Part shown: positions 1-11,828 of the stretch, one piece after another | How positions within the stretch are numbered: position 1 is the first letter of the stretch | Layout: the number at the start of each line of letters is the position of its first letter | Program-made: the position numbers and the translations under genes | NCBI GenBank assembly: GCA_944474755.1 | Contig: OX104118.1 | Coordinates: 71,987,575-72,051,574 of the forward strand | Reading direction: 5' to 3' | From: Limnoperna fortunei | Lineage: Eukaryota; Mollusca; Bivalvia; Mytilida; Modiolidae | DNA: 64,000 nt | The notes under the pieces: generated by a model | The model's input: the letters and a program-made list of their open reading frames with translations, nothing else | What the model was told of the DNA's origin: nothing | The model's database searches: none

Positions 1-495
1 TATGTAACAATAATCTTGTATTCACCTTTATTATTGGTGATATTCCAGTTTTAGTTTACAAAAATAATGAAGCTATATGCTAAATGATGTGTGATATTTA
101 ACATCATGAAATAAAGCAATTCTGATGTTTTTAATGAATACATAGTAGCATTATCCAAAAAAACACTGAAGTCTCGGAAGAACAGCTTCTTTTGTTATAC
201 TTCAATTGCAAGTGTCCTGAACTGATTTGAATCTAAGACTAAGGAAACAATTGGCCTTAATGGCTAACGAAATCCTTACCATTCAAACACACATTCTAAT
301 GAGTTCTTGATGTAACGTCAATTCTGATTGGATAACGTGAATAATTTCATGGCATCAATTCAGATTTTAACACAAGCGCAGACGTTATTTCCGGCAAATA
401 AAAAATTCCAATGTTAATCAGTTAAATTAGTTTTTTATTGCCGTAGCATTAGAATGGAGATAACTGTATTGTATTTGAAGATTTGCCGGCATCAG

Positions 496-582
496 TTGGT
501 GATTTGATGGTCTGAAATATCCGTTTACTGGCTTCGCTTATGCGTCGCCAATAAACTCAATTTCCGACCATCAAATCACCAA
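496..582. repeat. Near-perfect hairpin flanked by direct repeats
   Basis: Outer arms TTGGTGATTTGATGGTC and GACCATCAAATCACCAA pair perfectly. Inner arms GTTTACTGGC and GCCAATAAAC pair with one mismatch. A ~34-base direct repeat (GGCTAACGAAATCCTTACCA type) lies at 258-292 and 584-618. Likely a foldback element or the remnant of a larger insertion. Confidence 0.65.
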
Positions 583-704
583 TTAATGGCTGACGAAATC
601 CTTACCATTCAAACACACGGTGTACATGGCTTTATTCTGGGTTTTATTGAAGCTTGTACTGTTATGATTTTTACCTGCCTTGTTACTTGCCCTACTTTAA
701 AACA

Positions 705-1056
705 GACCCACAGAGCAGCTCGTTTGGGGGTTGTCAGGTCATAATACAGAAAGCCTGGCCGGGGACCATAGTGGGTAACGTGTTTGGAGAGTGTAACGCT
801 CCTTGCACGATAAAGAACCCTTTTGTAGATTTTGAAAAAGAGTAGGCTCATTGTAACCGCTACAAAAGGCTAAATTCTCTGACCCTACCCAGTACTCCAT
901 ACTTTTCTAGTGGCAGTCCAAATTTTGTTCCCTGTGCCCATCCTACCCCATTTTCCATTGATTTATTGTTTGTCAACAACTTGTTCTCGTCCTGAATATA
1001 GCTGAAATATTGCTTGGTGGACATAACACAAACATCCAATCAATCAATCAATCAAT
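705..1056 (+). mobile_element. Interspersed element with CAAT-repeat tail, copy 1
   Basis: A ~350-base element ending GTCCTGAATATAGCTGAAAT, then ATTGCTTGG and (CAAT)n. Related copies lie at 23688-24080 (minus), 44183-44501 (plus) and, as 3' ends only, 9000-9053 and 60064-60131. Probably a SINE or a short non-autonomous retroelement. The 5' origin is unknown. Confidence 0.65.
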
Positions 1057-2109
1057 TTAAAACAAATTCAATCTGTGGCCTTTTTTTACAACAATTTATT
1101 GGTAATAAGCAAACATGTATATCTATTATGTTAGGAACTGTGTACTGGACAAAATTTATCAACTTTTCATTGGAAAGAACAATACAATTTTATTGTCAGC
1201 AACTTTAACAAAATATTTCCATAACAATTCTTCACAACAACAAATGGGACAGTTTTTATTTTTCTGAAATCCAAATCTGAAGTAATGATTTGATCAATGT
1301 ATCAGAATGTTTAATTTTTGGTTTTCATAAAAACAAATTTAAATGTAATTATAATACTGATCAACAGTCTGAGAATAAATTCATGTTAAAATTAAGAACA
1401 ACCCATTAACTACAAATATTGATGAGATCACATCACATACTCAAATCATATAATCCATTCAAATTATTCATAAGAAACCGCATTTAATAAAGCATTGTTG
1501 GTTAGCTTTGAGTCAAACATCAAACGGTAGAGTATGTTATTCAGGATTTTTAAAACAGATGATTATTCTCTATTTTCCATATTGTGACATACCAGATTTG
1601 TTAATTTACTTGCATCCAAGTCCGACTGAAAAAAAAATTATAGCCCATTCATGAAGGGGACATCTGGATTTGTCAACTTTCAAAGAGTTGTTTTCCTTCA
1701 TCAAGCTCTTGGAAAAACAACTTATTTGAAACAACAGAGGGCAATGAATTTCTATGAATAAACCTCACTTTAAAAAATATGCTGATTTGCTCAGAATAAT
1801 ATTATGTGACTTTTATAAATGAGATGGTTTGCTCAAAAAAGCCAACAATTTGCTTGCAGAGGGTGACAACCTTGACACAAGAACACCCTAGAAATCACAT
1901 GATCAGCAACTGGAAACAGGGTGACAATATCAACAATCCTAATTACCTAAAATTTGTGTGATTGACAACCAACAATGGTTTGCATTATTTACATTAACAA
2001 TTATGGATGGCAAAGAATTGTTAAAACCATAGTTACGAAAAATAACGCCATTAAATAAGCATGTTTGGTCTATACAACTGGTCTATGTTGATTTGCTTGG
2101 TGTAAAAAA

Positions 2110-2262
2110 CAATTGTGGACTCCTTAAACGGTACACATCCAGAATGGTCAACTGGCTTGGTTTGTCTTTCCTCTGGCTGAAGCCCCAGGAAAGACAACCC
2201 ACACAGTTGACAATGCGGGGTGGCCACATCATAAGAAGGCCTTTATTGTATATAGTCATAAA
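2110..2262. repeat. Imperfect palindrome, likely MITE remnant
   Basis: GTCAACTGG, then TTTGTCTTTCCTCTGG, pairs with CCCAGGAAAGACAA and CAGTTGAC. Weaker pairing extends outwards. Similar open frames on both strands follow from the palindrome and are not genes. Confidence 0.5.
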
Positions 2263-2639
2263 CAATTGTCAGTTGCATTATATGTTTATGTACATATTTA
2301 ATAAAGTATCACAATTTTGTTATAAGAGCTTTAGAAAACAGTCAGGTACAAATAATATTTTCTAACAATGTACATTTATTTTTTATGTCATTAAGATGCT
2401 AATCTTGTCCATTTCTATTGAAAACAACACTGATTTGACATTGACCTTGAAAAGGACAAACAAAAATAAACTATGTCTGTCCTAAGCCATTAACTTTATT
2501 AATATAATGGAGAAGTTACTGGTATAAAAGCACTAGAGGCTCTTAAGAGTCTGTATCACTCAATTGACTTAAAAAAAAATGTGAAGATGCTGTTTCTATG
2601 TATGTTGCCTTATTAAATCTCCAATCAGCAGCAAGATAA

Positions 2640-3560
2640 CTTTCCAAGCTTCATTTCTGAATAGCTTGGTTTCATGTGTTGAAGAGTTTCAGAGAAGAAG
2701 CTGTTTGTATTTTTTTCTGATAAGTTCCTATGTTAAGCGATGTTGATGGTGGCAGGCTTCTTGTATTGTAGATCAGCACAAAAAACTCAAAATTAGAAGG
2801 AAACTATCTGAGGTACATTTGTACAATATCAAAACTCCTTCAGCTAAGCGGTTAGTGATGAAACAGATTTTGAAATTTTAGCCAATCAGTACACATTTGC
2901 AACTTTGGCAGCCATGTTGAATTTCCTATCTGCTTGAAAAGCTCAAGACAATAAGATAACTATCCTATCTTCACTTCTGCATTATATTGATTTAATTGTG
3001 TGGAACAGTTTTAGAGAAGAAGCTATCTGTACATTTTCCAATAGGGTCCTATGTTAAGCTGAGAAGATTTTTTGAAATGCAACAAATCAGAATGCACTAG
3101 CAGCCATGTTTAATTTCCAATTTGCTATAGAAAACTCAAAATAATAACTATCCAAGCTACATTTCTGCATAATTGTGTGTGTTTTTCCCATAGGGTCCTA
3201 TGTTAATCTGTGTTCCAGGGTTGGGCACATCTTTGAATTTGGATCATCACAATAAACTCAAACTTGGTAAATTTCTGCAATATTTCTAATCAATCTTCAA
3301 TATGGTATTTGAGTATAAGAGTTTTTAAATCCAGCCAATCAGAAAGCACTTGCAGGCCTAGCAGCCATGTTTAATATTAAAAACTCAAACTTTGTTAAGA
3401 ACCACCCAATACAAATTTCTGCTAAGATTGGTTCCAATTGGCCATGTGGTTTTGAAGAAGATTGAAATGTGAAAAGTTTTTGGCCCATGACACAGATGGA
3501 CCCCAAGTGCTGAGAATAGCTCACACTGATCCCTTGGGTCAGGTAAGCTAAAAATAAAGC
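2640..3560 (-). mobile_element. Tandem-monomer element, reversed relative of the one at 58240
   Basis: Shares AGAGAAGAAGCTGTTTGTAT, TAGGGTCCTATGTTAAGCTG, GCAGCCATGTTGAATTTCC and, at the right end, TTGTTAAGAACCACCCAATA with the reverse of the 58240 element. More decayed. Confidence 0.55.
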
Positions 3561-4374
3561 AAACATTTATTTAAGGAATATTTCAAGTTTTTAAACAGGT
3601 TCTGTGCATATAGCTAATGAAAAAACAGAAATATTCCATATAAGATTTTCAAAACCAAATTAATCAATACATAAGAGAACTGTTATAATTTTATTGGTGT
3701 TTGAATATATAATGTGATCAAAATATATTATACTATATAACCTGCATCAATTCATTGAATTTTAGCTTTAAAATCAAAATAAAATCATGCTTAATAATAT
3801 ATCATTATTGCACATTAAATGTAAAGACTGCAAGATAAAAATTAATACACATGTAACTATATTTGATAAAATACTTACATTAGGTGGCAAAAAATGAATA
3901 AAATGAAAAGAGAAATGACGATTTAACATGCAAAATTGATGAACACGTAGAATTTGCTGAATGTTAAATGTGATACAGAGTACAATTTAACTGAATGTGA
4001 CTCTCTCGAGTGTCTGTCGCTGCTGTATTCAAGCAACATCTAAGAACAAGCTAAGGAATACAAAACATGCATGGTTAAAAATATAATTATTTCAGGGTTT
4101 GACATTAACTTAATGTTATTTTTATTATGTTTATATGTATTCAAAAGCTTCAAGTGAAGATAATAAAGCAGCAGGTAATCATAATCAAGACTATAATACT
4201 AACAATACAGTACATTGCACATGGGTTAATACCCAAAGGCTATGTGTCGAGACCCGGAGCCTGTAATACGTCATCTGAAGTATATGACTAACAAAAGTTT
4301 TTTATGAGACTACATGTCAAATATGAAAATATTTTAGGAAAATGTAGCATCTATTGATCTATTTAACAATAAGA

Positions 4375-4655
4375 AAATGTGTCTTGGTGATACTGATGTC
4401 CAGCTTGCCACATATTGGTAAATACCCCCTATATCTAAGTTCACTCATTTATTGACTGCTGCCTTGCCAGTGAGGAAATCTGATCCTGCTGTAACTGTTA
4501 TCAAGTTTCATGTAAACAGCTTACTGTGAAGTCATCTTAATAAAAAAAAGCTTAACCCCAAGGTACAACTGAGGCTGGACAGACAGACAAACCAACAAGC
4601 AGACTGAAAAATCTATTAGATGTTCCACAACTTTCTTTGGGGGGACATATAAAAT
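4375..4655 (+). mobile_element. Single-monomer pearl-like element, copy 1
   Basis: GTCTTGGTGATACTGATGTC to CTTTGGGGGGACATA, with a GGACAGACAGACAAACC microsatellite near the 3' end. A relative lies at 27445-27705. Confidence 0.5.
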
Positions 4656-5204
4656 ATTTTGGGTTAAGCAGTTATCAATAATGGGACTTCATAGTGGGAA
4701 TTCAGAAAGAAAACATTCAAAGCTTCATCAATAACAAGTTTGTTCAAATTGACCCAGTGCTTGCAGTTTTTCAATTTATCATTGTTTTGTTGGATTTGCC
4801 TATTTGACGACCATTCCTAATAATAATTCATAATAATCTATATTACAATACTGCTTTTATTGTAAATAGTTTTAATCTGAAATGCAAAAAAAGCTGATTC
4901 ATTATATTGAAAAATAGTGCATATACACTTCCAAAAATCTGTTTATTCTGCCAAAAGTATTCATAACCCTGGAATATTTGAGACAACATGTCAACATTGA
5001 ATTGATTTTTACCATTTTTATTCATTCTATACGCTTGGTTATTTTTATCATTAGAATGAGTCAGTTGCACTTTTTTCTTTCAGTTACTATTACAATAATC
5101 TATGAGAATGTGACCTACAATTCTGACCCTTCAGTTCATTAAGTCGGTTGATCCAACTAAAGAGTCCATACATGTAGTTAGTAAGCAGTTTACAATATAA
5201 CCTG

Positions 5205-5450
5205 CGGTTTAGGTAGTCAGTCTACTCTTGATCATGTGCCGGTCAGCACTGAGGTTGTGGTTCCAGTCTCACTGTAGGCACTCCAATCTTAAATGACAAG
5301 TTTTGTCAGTTTTCCTACCAAAGGTGCAGGTGGTGGGTTTTCTTTAGGTACTCTTGCTTCCTCCCCAAATATAAACTAGATGCCCACAATATACTGAAAA
5401 ATTGCTGAAAGTAGCGTTAAACACCATTTAAAGAAACAAAAACAATACAA
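5205..5450 (+). mobile_element. Diverged tRNA-derived SINE, head truncated
   Basis: Begins inside the tRNA head (GTCTACTCTTGATCATGTGC) and has box B-like GTGGTTCCAGTCTCAC, the body and the core GAAAAATTGCTGAAAGTAGC, then GTTAAAC and an A-rich tail. Confidence 0.75.
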
Positions 5451-6954
5451 CCTGAATGTTCAAAAAACCTTTTTTATTCATAGCAATTTATATATGTGTT
5501 TTCTTTTATAGTTGAATTGTACATTCCACTATAAATAGACTATCCCACAGTCACTCCAGCAATATCATCTTGTAAGCCTGTGTGACAAGACTAGTTATGT
5601 ATTCTATAAATCAGAAATAATAAGTCATGCAGATTATATTGAATAACTATGTGTAGTTAATGTCAAACCCTATAAAACAATAATGGACAGGTTAATAAAT
5701 TTCAACTAAAAATTACCTTTCCATGTCACGGTAATTGAATATTAACCTCAGAAAACTACTCCTAAACAGAAAGAAAACATTACACATCAATAATAATGCA
5801 GCACAGATACAATTCACCAACCATTTTTCCAGATCTGTTCAACAAGCACATGTCAAACATTATTGACTTTCAGCATACAATGTTGCCATTAAGAAATAAA
5901 TCTGAATTAAACACACACAAAATTATTAACAAATCTGAATATTTTAAGCATTAACAAACTTGAAACTTAAGTTTTTGTTGTTATGTGAAAGTGGTCAGTA
6001 ACAAGATACCAAGACAACAATATAAAATGTTTCTTGTTCCTTAAGTAAATCAACATTGGTTCAGCCTATATCAGAAATGTGATATGACTGATATAATACT
6101 ATCTGTATTATCTTCTTTCTAGAACTTTAAACAAATAAATTAAGCATATACATGTATTTTTAAGTAAATTCTTTTATTAAATATAAATCAGCATTAAAAT
6201 GGTTGGTATCAAAACACAGAACATACAAACAAATGTATAAATAACAACAAAGAGTTGCATTAATATATTACATAACACGTTAGCATTCACATCACAGATT
6301 TTAAGTAAGACTTAAAACACACAAATTTTATACATTCACCATGACATTACTATAAGCATTTTGATGCACCAGCTTACAAAGCTTCTAATAACTGTGTTGT
6401 TTATATTGTCAATAACAGGCATGCATATTCAGAATTTGTCATACAAGATGCAAATATAGCACTGTATTAATTCAATGCTCAAGAAATCTTATACACTTTA
6501 ATTTTACATAATTTATAATTACTAAGATATTTAATAAAATATATACTAGTGGATAACTTATTATAAAAATCTGAAGAATGACAGGCCTGACTTTATATAT
6601 GATTTAAAGTATTCCAATAACTTTAATGTTAATGCTTTAACAGGACAGAAGCTTCTAATGACAAATGACCAGCTACGGTAATAAAAATGTTATAAATATG
6701 TTAAGCCTAATTATTGAACGAAAAACCTTTTCTAATATCAAAAATGCAAAAAGAATCAGTAGGCTAATAAATCATTGATTTATTTTCAACATTAGTATTT
6801 TTTCATAGTGTACACAGATCAATGCAGAATTATTTTTAATAAAATTTATAAATAAGTTTTACATATCACTTTCATTTTACCAGAATCATAACAATAATAT
6901 GATTATGACATATGGGTGACATTTCCAAAAACACAGTAAAAAAAGTTTTAATTT

Positions 6955-7208
6955 TTGTTTGTTTGTTAGTGAGAATTAATGCCACCTTCAGCAAATTTTC
7001 AGCTACATAATGGCATCCAGTTTTTTATTTGGGAGTATGACTGAGTACCTTTAGCAAGAAAACAGTTAAGTGTTGTCAATTAAAATTGGAGTTGAGCTAG
7101 GACACACTAGCCAAAGTAAGATTGGAACCAGCAAACTCAAAGTTGACAGGCAAGTTATCAATATTAACTAGAGAACTATCTTCCTTAACCACTCTGCAAC
7201 TGAGGCTC
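6955..7208 (-). mobile_element. Diverged full-length tRNA-derived SINE
   Basis: The reverse complement shows the AAAC-type tail, the core (GCAAATTTTCAGCTA read on plus), the body and a decayed tRNA head ending near 7208. It is much more diverged than the copies with target-site duplications. Confidence 0.7.
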
Positions 7209-8999
7209 CATATAGAATGATTTAAATGTATCAAGACTAGTATTGGAGTTTTACTTGAGATAGAGCCGCTAACTAACTTAAACACAGAATTCAATAAATT
7301 ACTATCTGTACATTTTCTTCTAGATTTACTTAGTTTTTTTCATTTATTTATGTTTTTAGTCATATATGTCAATGCAGATGTGCTAAAATTATTGTAAACA
7401 AATCAATAAAGCACCTATGAGCATTCCATCACTTAAGAAAAGATACAATTAGTGATCATCTCTCATGCACAACATACCATTAGATAATTAAGTCAAGAAG
7501 AAACCAATTATGATTAATTTGTGCAATACTAATACATCTGAATTTTTGTTATCAATGAAATGCATTAGAGTAATTTACCAATATGAATATTTCTGGTCTA
7601 CATAAAAAACTTCACCTGAATCTAATATTCCATAGTTTTTATTAGTGAAAGGGGATAAGGATTCTACGATTACAGACGATTTACTGGCAGATCAGTCATC
7701 CTGAAATTACATTAGAACAATGCATAAAAGTTTTCAGGAAAAAGAGAACAATCTACAGCTATTTATTGTAAACAAGAATAAGAATTTTGGTGCACTGCTC
7801 AATTAGAAGTCTGACAGCTAACAACTGAAATTGGCAGCACTAAAAAAGACTTCCATAATGAAGAATAAAATACTACCACTTTGTATTGGGTTTTTGTGAA
7901 AGTATTTATATTTTTAAGTAAACATGCTTATGTTGGCTGTAGCAGTTTGAGTTAATTGTGATTTTGTTTTTGAAATATGTTAAATCAAGAGCAATTTGCC
8001 ATGTGGAAAGTTTAACATGCTTAAAGTTTCAATGTCAAATAAATCTACTACCTGGTTGTGGCCATTAACATAAAATGGTGAAATATGATTTCACAGAATG
8101 ATATTATAAAAGACTACATAATGAAATCTGACATTTTCCACAATAAAGTTACATTGGTACTAAATCCTCCTACAGTAGTCACTGTGATAAGGTCACACCT
8201 TCTTCTATGAAATAGGTTGTTTTGGTGAGAAGAACATTTAAGTGAACAGCAATACACAAATGTTAAGTGATGTCATATTAGATGAAGTTGGAGGAGGGGT
8301 TGACTATAACGGCAATTTTCTGCATTCCCACTGTAATGATGAAGGAAAGCCCGACTGGTCAAAATAACAAAAATCAAATACTGCTTATTTTTTCTGGATA
8401 CAAAGCAAATTCTGATGTCAGTGATTTATTTCTGTTGTTTACTGATTTTATTTTGCCAAACCATCAGTTGCTAAATCAAAGCTAATAATGTACATGTAGT
8501 ACATACCATTAGTTAATGGGAATAGCACAAAAAGTAAATACTGAAAAAAAAATTATATACTGTATGCTTTTCAAAAATGCAAAGTTAATCTGAAAAACCA
8601 TTTACCTCCAATAAAAGAATAAAATGTTTTTTGTGAACAACATATCAAAACAACCATGCATAATTATATTGATTTTTTCATTTAATAAAGTAAGAAAAAG
8701 ATATACATAAAAATCAACCTTAAACAAAGGCTTCCATAAGTCAGATCTTTAATGTCAGTATGTCATTATATTGCTACTATATAACACCATAGCAGACATA
8801 TTATGTCATAAATAATTAAACGAAAGGACAGCTGTTGCTACTAAATGTTAACAAGGTAGCTGTAACAGTTGATTTAATGATTGGATACTAGAAAGCTTCC
8901 AACACCTATAATTTTTTATAATTTGCAAATTTCAAATTTGTGGCCAATAATAATAATTAAAAATCACAGACATTCCTTCTACAATACACAGCTTACTCT

Positions 9000-9053
9000 A
9001 CGTCCTGAATATAGCTGAAATATTGCTTGCTGGATGTTAAACATCAATCAATA
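9000..9053 (+). mobile_element. CAAT-tailed element, 3' fragment
   Basis: CGTCCTGAATATAGCTGAAA, then TATTGCTTGCTGGATGTTAA and ACATCAATCAATAA. Confidence 0.5.
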
Positions 9054-9555
9054 ATCTTATTTCCTAGGTATGTTCTTTCAGTTTTAGTTTTATTTATATA
9101 AAACTTGTATAACCCTAGTGCTTTTAAATGAATTTGTGCTGTGTGCTTTTAATATTGTGCTTATGTGTTGTTTGCTAGTCTCCTATTTTATGTGTCTATC
9201 TATGCTCTGCTTGTCTTTTAATTATGCTTTTATATGTTTTGATTGCCTCATTTAACTTATGTTTTACAGCTATGAATTGCTAGTCTAATATCTTAGTGCG
9301 TATACACTTAAGCCTTATTTCTTTAAGTTTGCTTCTTTAAAATTGCTATGTATATGTCTCTTTTAATTGTGTGCTTACATATGCTATGCAAGTCACTTTT
9401 GATATTGTGTTAGTGTAGACTTTGTATGTTTTCTGTATTTATTATGTAATTAGTCAGTTAAATCTCATTAGAGCTTGTTGCTATGTTGTAATACCATGCC
9501 GACGACGTAAAATAAAGCTTATTATTATTATTACTTAATTATTATTATTCAGGTG
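9054..9555 (+). mobile_element. Probable LINE 3' UTR fragment with ATT-rich tail
   Basis: A T-rich stretch without an open frame ends in GACGACGTAAAATAAAGCTT followed by ATT repeats. AATAAA just before a short simple repeat is the usual end of a non-LTR element. No protein remnant is left, so the assignment rests on the 3' end only. Confidence 0.45.
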
Positions 9556-9892
9556 AAAAGCTTAGGGGAATAATTCTATAATATTTTGCAACACCTAAAA
9601 TATACTGAAAAGTCCCTGAACTCTTGACAGCAAATTATAGTCTTCTATCAGGTTATTAATCTTGTTAAAAATATTTTTGCATAGTTTGTTTTTTTAATTT
9701 AGTTTTTTTAAAAACAACACAAAATGACTAAATCCACCAACTTGATTTCAAACAAGATCCTGGAATAAACAAGTTAATAAAATCAGACAACTTATAAGAA
9801 TAGGATTTCTATGTTTTGATTTTTAAACCATAAGGTCGATATGCTAAAAAAACTAGAATGAACAAGTTTATAATAAGTTGTACATCATTTTT

Positions 9893-10715
9893 TATTTGTT
9901 TGTTTGGGTTTATGCAACTTTCAGACATTTTTTAGCTGTGTCATGGCTTCAAAGTATCATATTGGATGAATCCAGAGTCACCTGCAGAGAACTCAGACCT
10001 CTGGCAGGATGAATCCAGAGTCACCTGCAGAGAACTCATACCTCTGGCAGGATGAATCCAGAGTCACCTGCAGAGAACTCATACCTCTGGCAGGATGAAT
10101 CCAGAGTCACCTGCAGAGAACTCATACCTCTGGCAGGATGAATCCAGAGTCACCTGCCTGCAGAGAACTCAGACCTCTGGCAGGATGAATCCAGAGTCAC
10201 CTGCAGAGAACTCAGACCTCTGGCAGGATGAATCCAGAGTCACCTGCAGAGAACTCAGACCTCTGACAGGATGAATCCAGAGTCACCTGCAGAGAACTCA
10301 GACCTCTGGCAGGATGAATCCAGAGTCACCTGCAGAGAACTCAGACCTCTGGCAGGATGAATCCAGAGTCACCTGCAGAGAACTCAGACCTCTGACAGGA
10401 TGAATCCAGAGTCACCTGCAGAGAACTCAGACCTCTGACAGGATGAATCCAGAGTCACCTGCAGAGAACTCAGACCTCTGGCAGGATGAATCCAGAGTCA
10501 CCTGCCTGCAGAGAACTCAGACCTCTGGCAGGATGAATCCAGAGTCACCTGCAGAGAACTCAGACCTCTGGCAGGATGAATCCAGAGTCACCTGCAGAGA
10601 ACTCAGACCTCTGGCAGGATGAATCCAGAGTCACCTGCCTGCAGAGAACTCAGACCTCTGACAGGAAAAAATCATTTGTAAACGAGTCAATTGATAGGTT
10701 TGGTGGTTTATATAC
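9893..10715 (-). mobile_element. SINE fragment split by expansion of its own internal segment
   Basis: 9893-9966 matches the reverse SINE 3' core and 10665-10715 matches the next body segment (AGGAAAAAATC, then GTCAATTGAT). Between them lies a 43-bp minisatellite whose unit aligns with the missing part of the SINE body. The whole is best read as one SINE with an amplified interior. Confidence 0.55.
9968..10665. repeat. 43-bp minisatellite, about 16 copies
   Basis: The unit holds GAATCCAGAGTCACCTGCAG, then AGAACTCAGACCTCTGGCAG. Copies differ at few positions (ACTCATA/ACTCAGA, CTGGCAG/CTGACAG), and some carry an extra CTGC. Low divergence points to recent expansion. Open frames across it on both strands are artefacts. 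Confidence 0.9.
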
Positions 10716-11659
10716 GCATGCCTCAATTGAACATTGTCTGCTACTGATTTATGGTATATATACAAGAGATAGCTTTCTATATGTGGAGAAGTAATAACAG
10801 CCAGGCTAAAGCAATATTCCAACAAACCATTCAAACTCTATTCTTATCACATACTATAGTGCTAGAAGTTATTTAATGCATCTTAAATATTACAGATATA
10901 ACTTCAGCAACCTGTAAACAATTAGAAAATTACTTCAAACTTCTCTCAACAACAAAGAGAAAGTTGTATATAAATACATAAATTGTACGAGAATACTGAC
11001 TTTTGATTGGCTGGAAAATATTTGCTATCAGAGGATGGAAAAAAACTCATCAACATGAAGACTCACATCCTTTGATGTCAAATACAAATAAAATTGTTGA
11101 GTTTATTCCAATGTTTGAATTTATTTATAAGTATTAACTTCAAAAAATATTTTCTCCATCGAGGGATAATAAAATTACCATTATGAATATTTAATATATC
11201 CATGCAAAACGGAAATTCTAATATGACATACTCTAAAGGCTTTACGACCACAACGGCGGTAAAAAAAATGGTTTATGTATTAGCAACACAAAAGTTGTGA
11301 AGAAATATCAAGTACTGTATCATAATTTCTCCAATCACTTCAATGAAATTATGAAACAAAAATTTGAGTGTTGTAAGGAAAATTTTTTAAGGATATAACC
11401 AAAAACCAAAATATGACAAAACCATAACATACTACAAACATACTCCATCATTGGCATTCTCATGAACATTTCTACTTAGATAAAACCTCTGCATTAAAAC
11501 AAAAAGCTTCATAAGACCAAAAGTTATCTCTGGCAAAGTAAATAATAAATAAGTATCTGTATACTATATTACTTAGTTCTATCAGGTCGATTCAATTCAT
11601 TAGTTCTTTTATTTCAATACAATAAAGGAAAGAGTAGTATTATAATTTATTTCTGTTAC

Positions 11660-11828
11660 CTTTGTCTCCAGTTTCTACGACCACTGCTCCTTTTGTTTCT
11701 TTGAGTCTTTTCCTTTAAACTCTCTTGAAACCTCTTCATCTTTACCCATTTTCTACCAGCAATATCATATGTACACCATGTGGATATTATTATTATTAAC
11801 ATAACACACCAATTTATTATTATAATTC
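11660..11828 (-). CDS. DAGLA: DAGL coding exon 4
   Basis: Acceptor TTTTTTAG, then GIIIINWCVMLIIIII as the fourth membrane segment, then a very basic cytoplasmic stretch (KWVKMKRFQESLKEKTQRNK). The donor is AGGTAAC, in phase 2. This matches the end of the DAGL four-helix N-terminal domain and the start of the cytosolic linker. The next exon would start the region leading to the lipase domain and was not found. Confidence 0.83.

Larger units (their letters stand above)
1..11659 (-). other. DAGL intron 4 (or further), repeat-rich, no exon recognised
   Basis: Besides the elements listed separately, 1057-2070, 3561-4370, 5451-6950, 7209-8999 and 10716-11659 are AT-rich non-coding DNA in which I see nothing specific. 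I looked for the next DAGL exon on the minus strand and did not find one. Confidence 0.5.
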
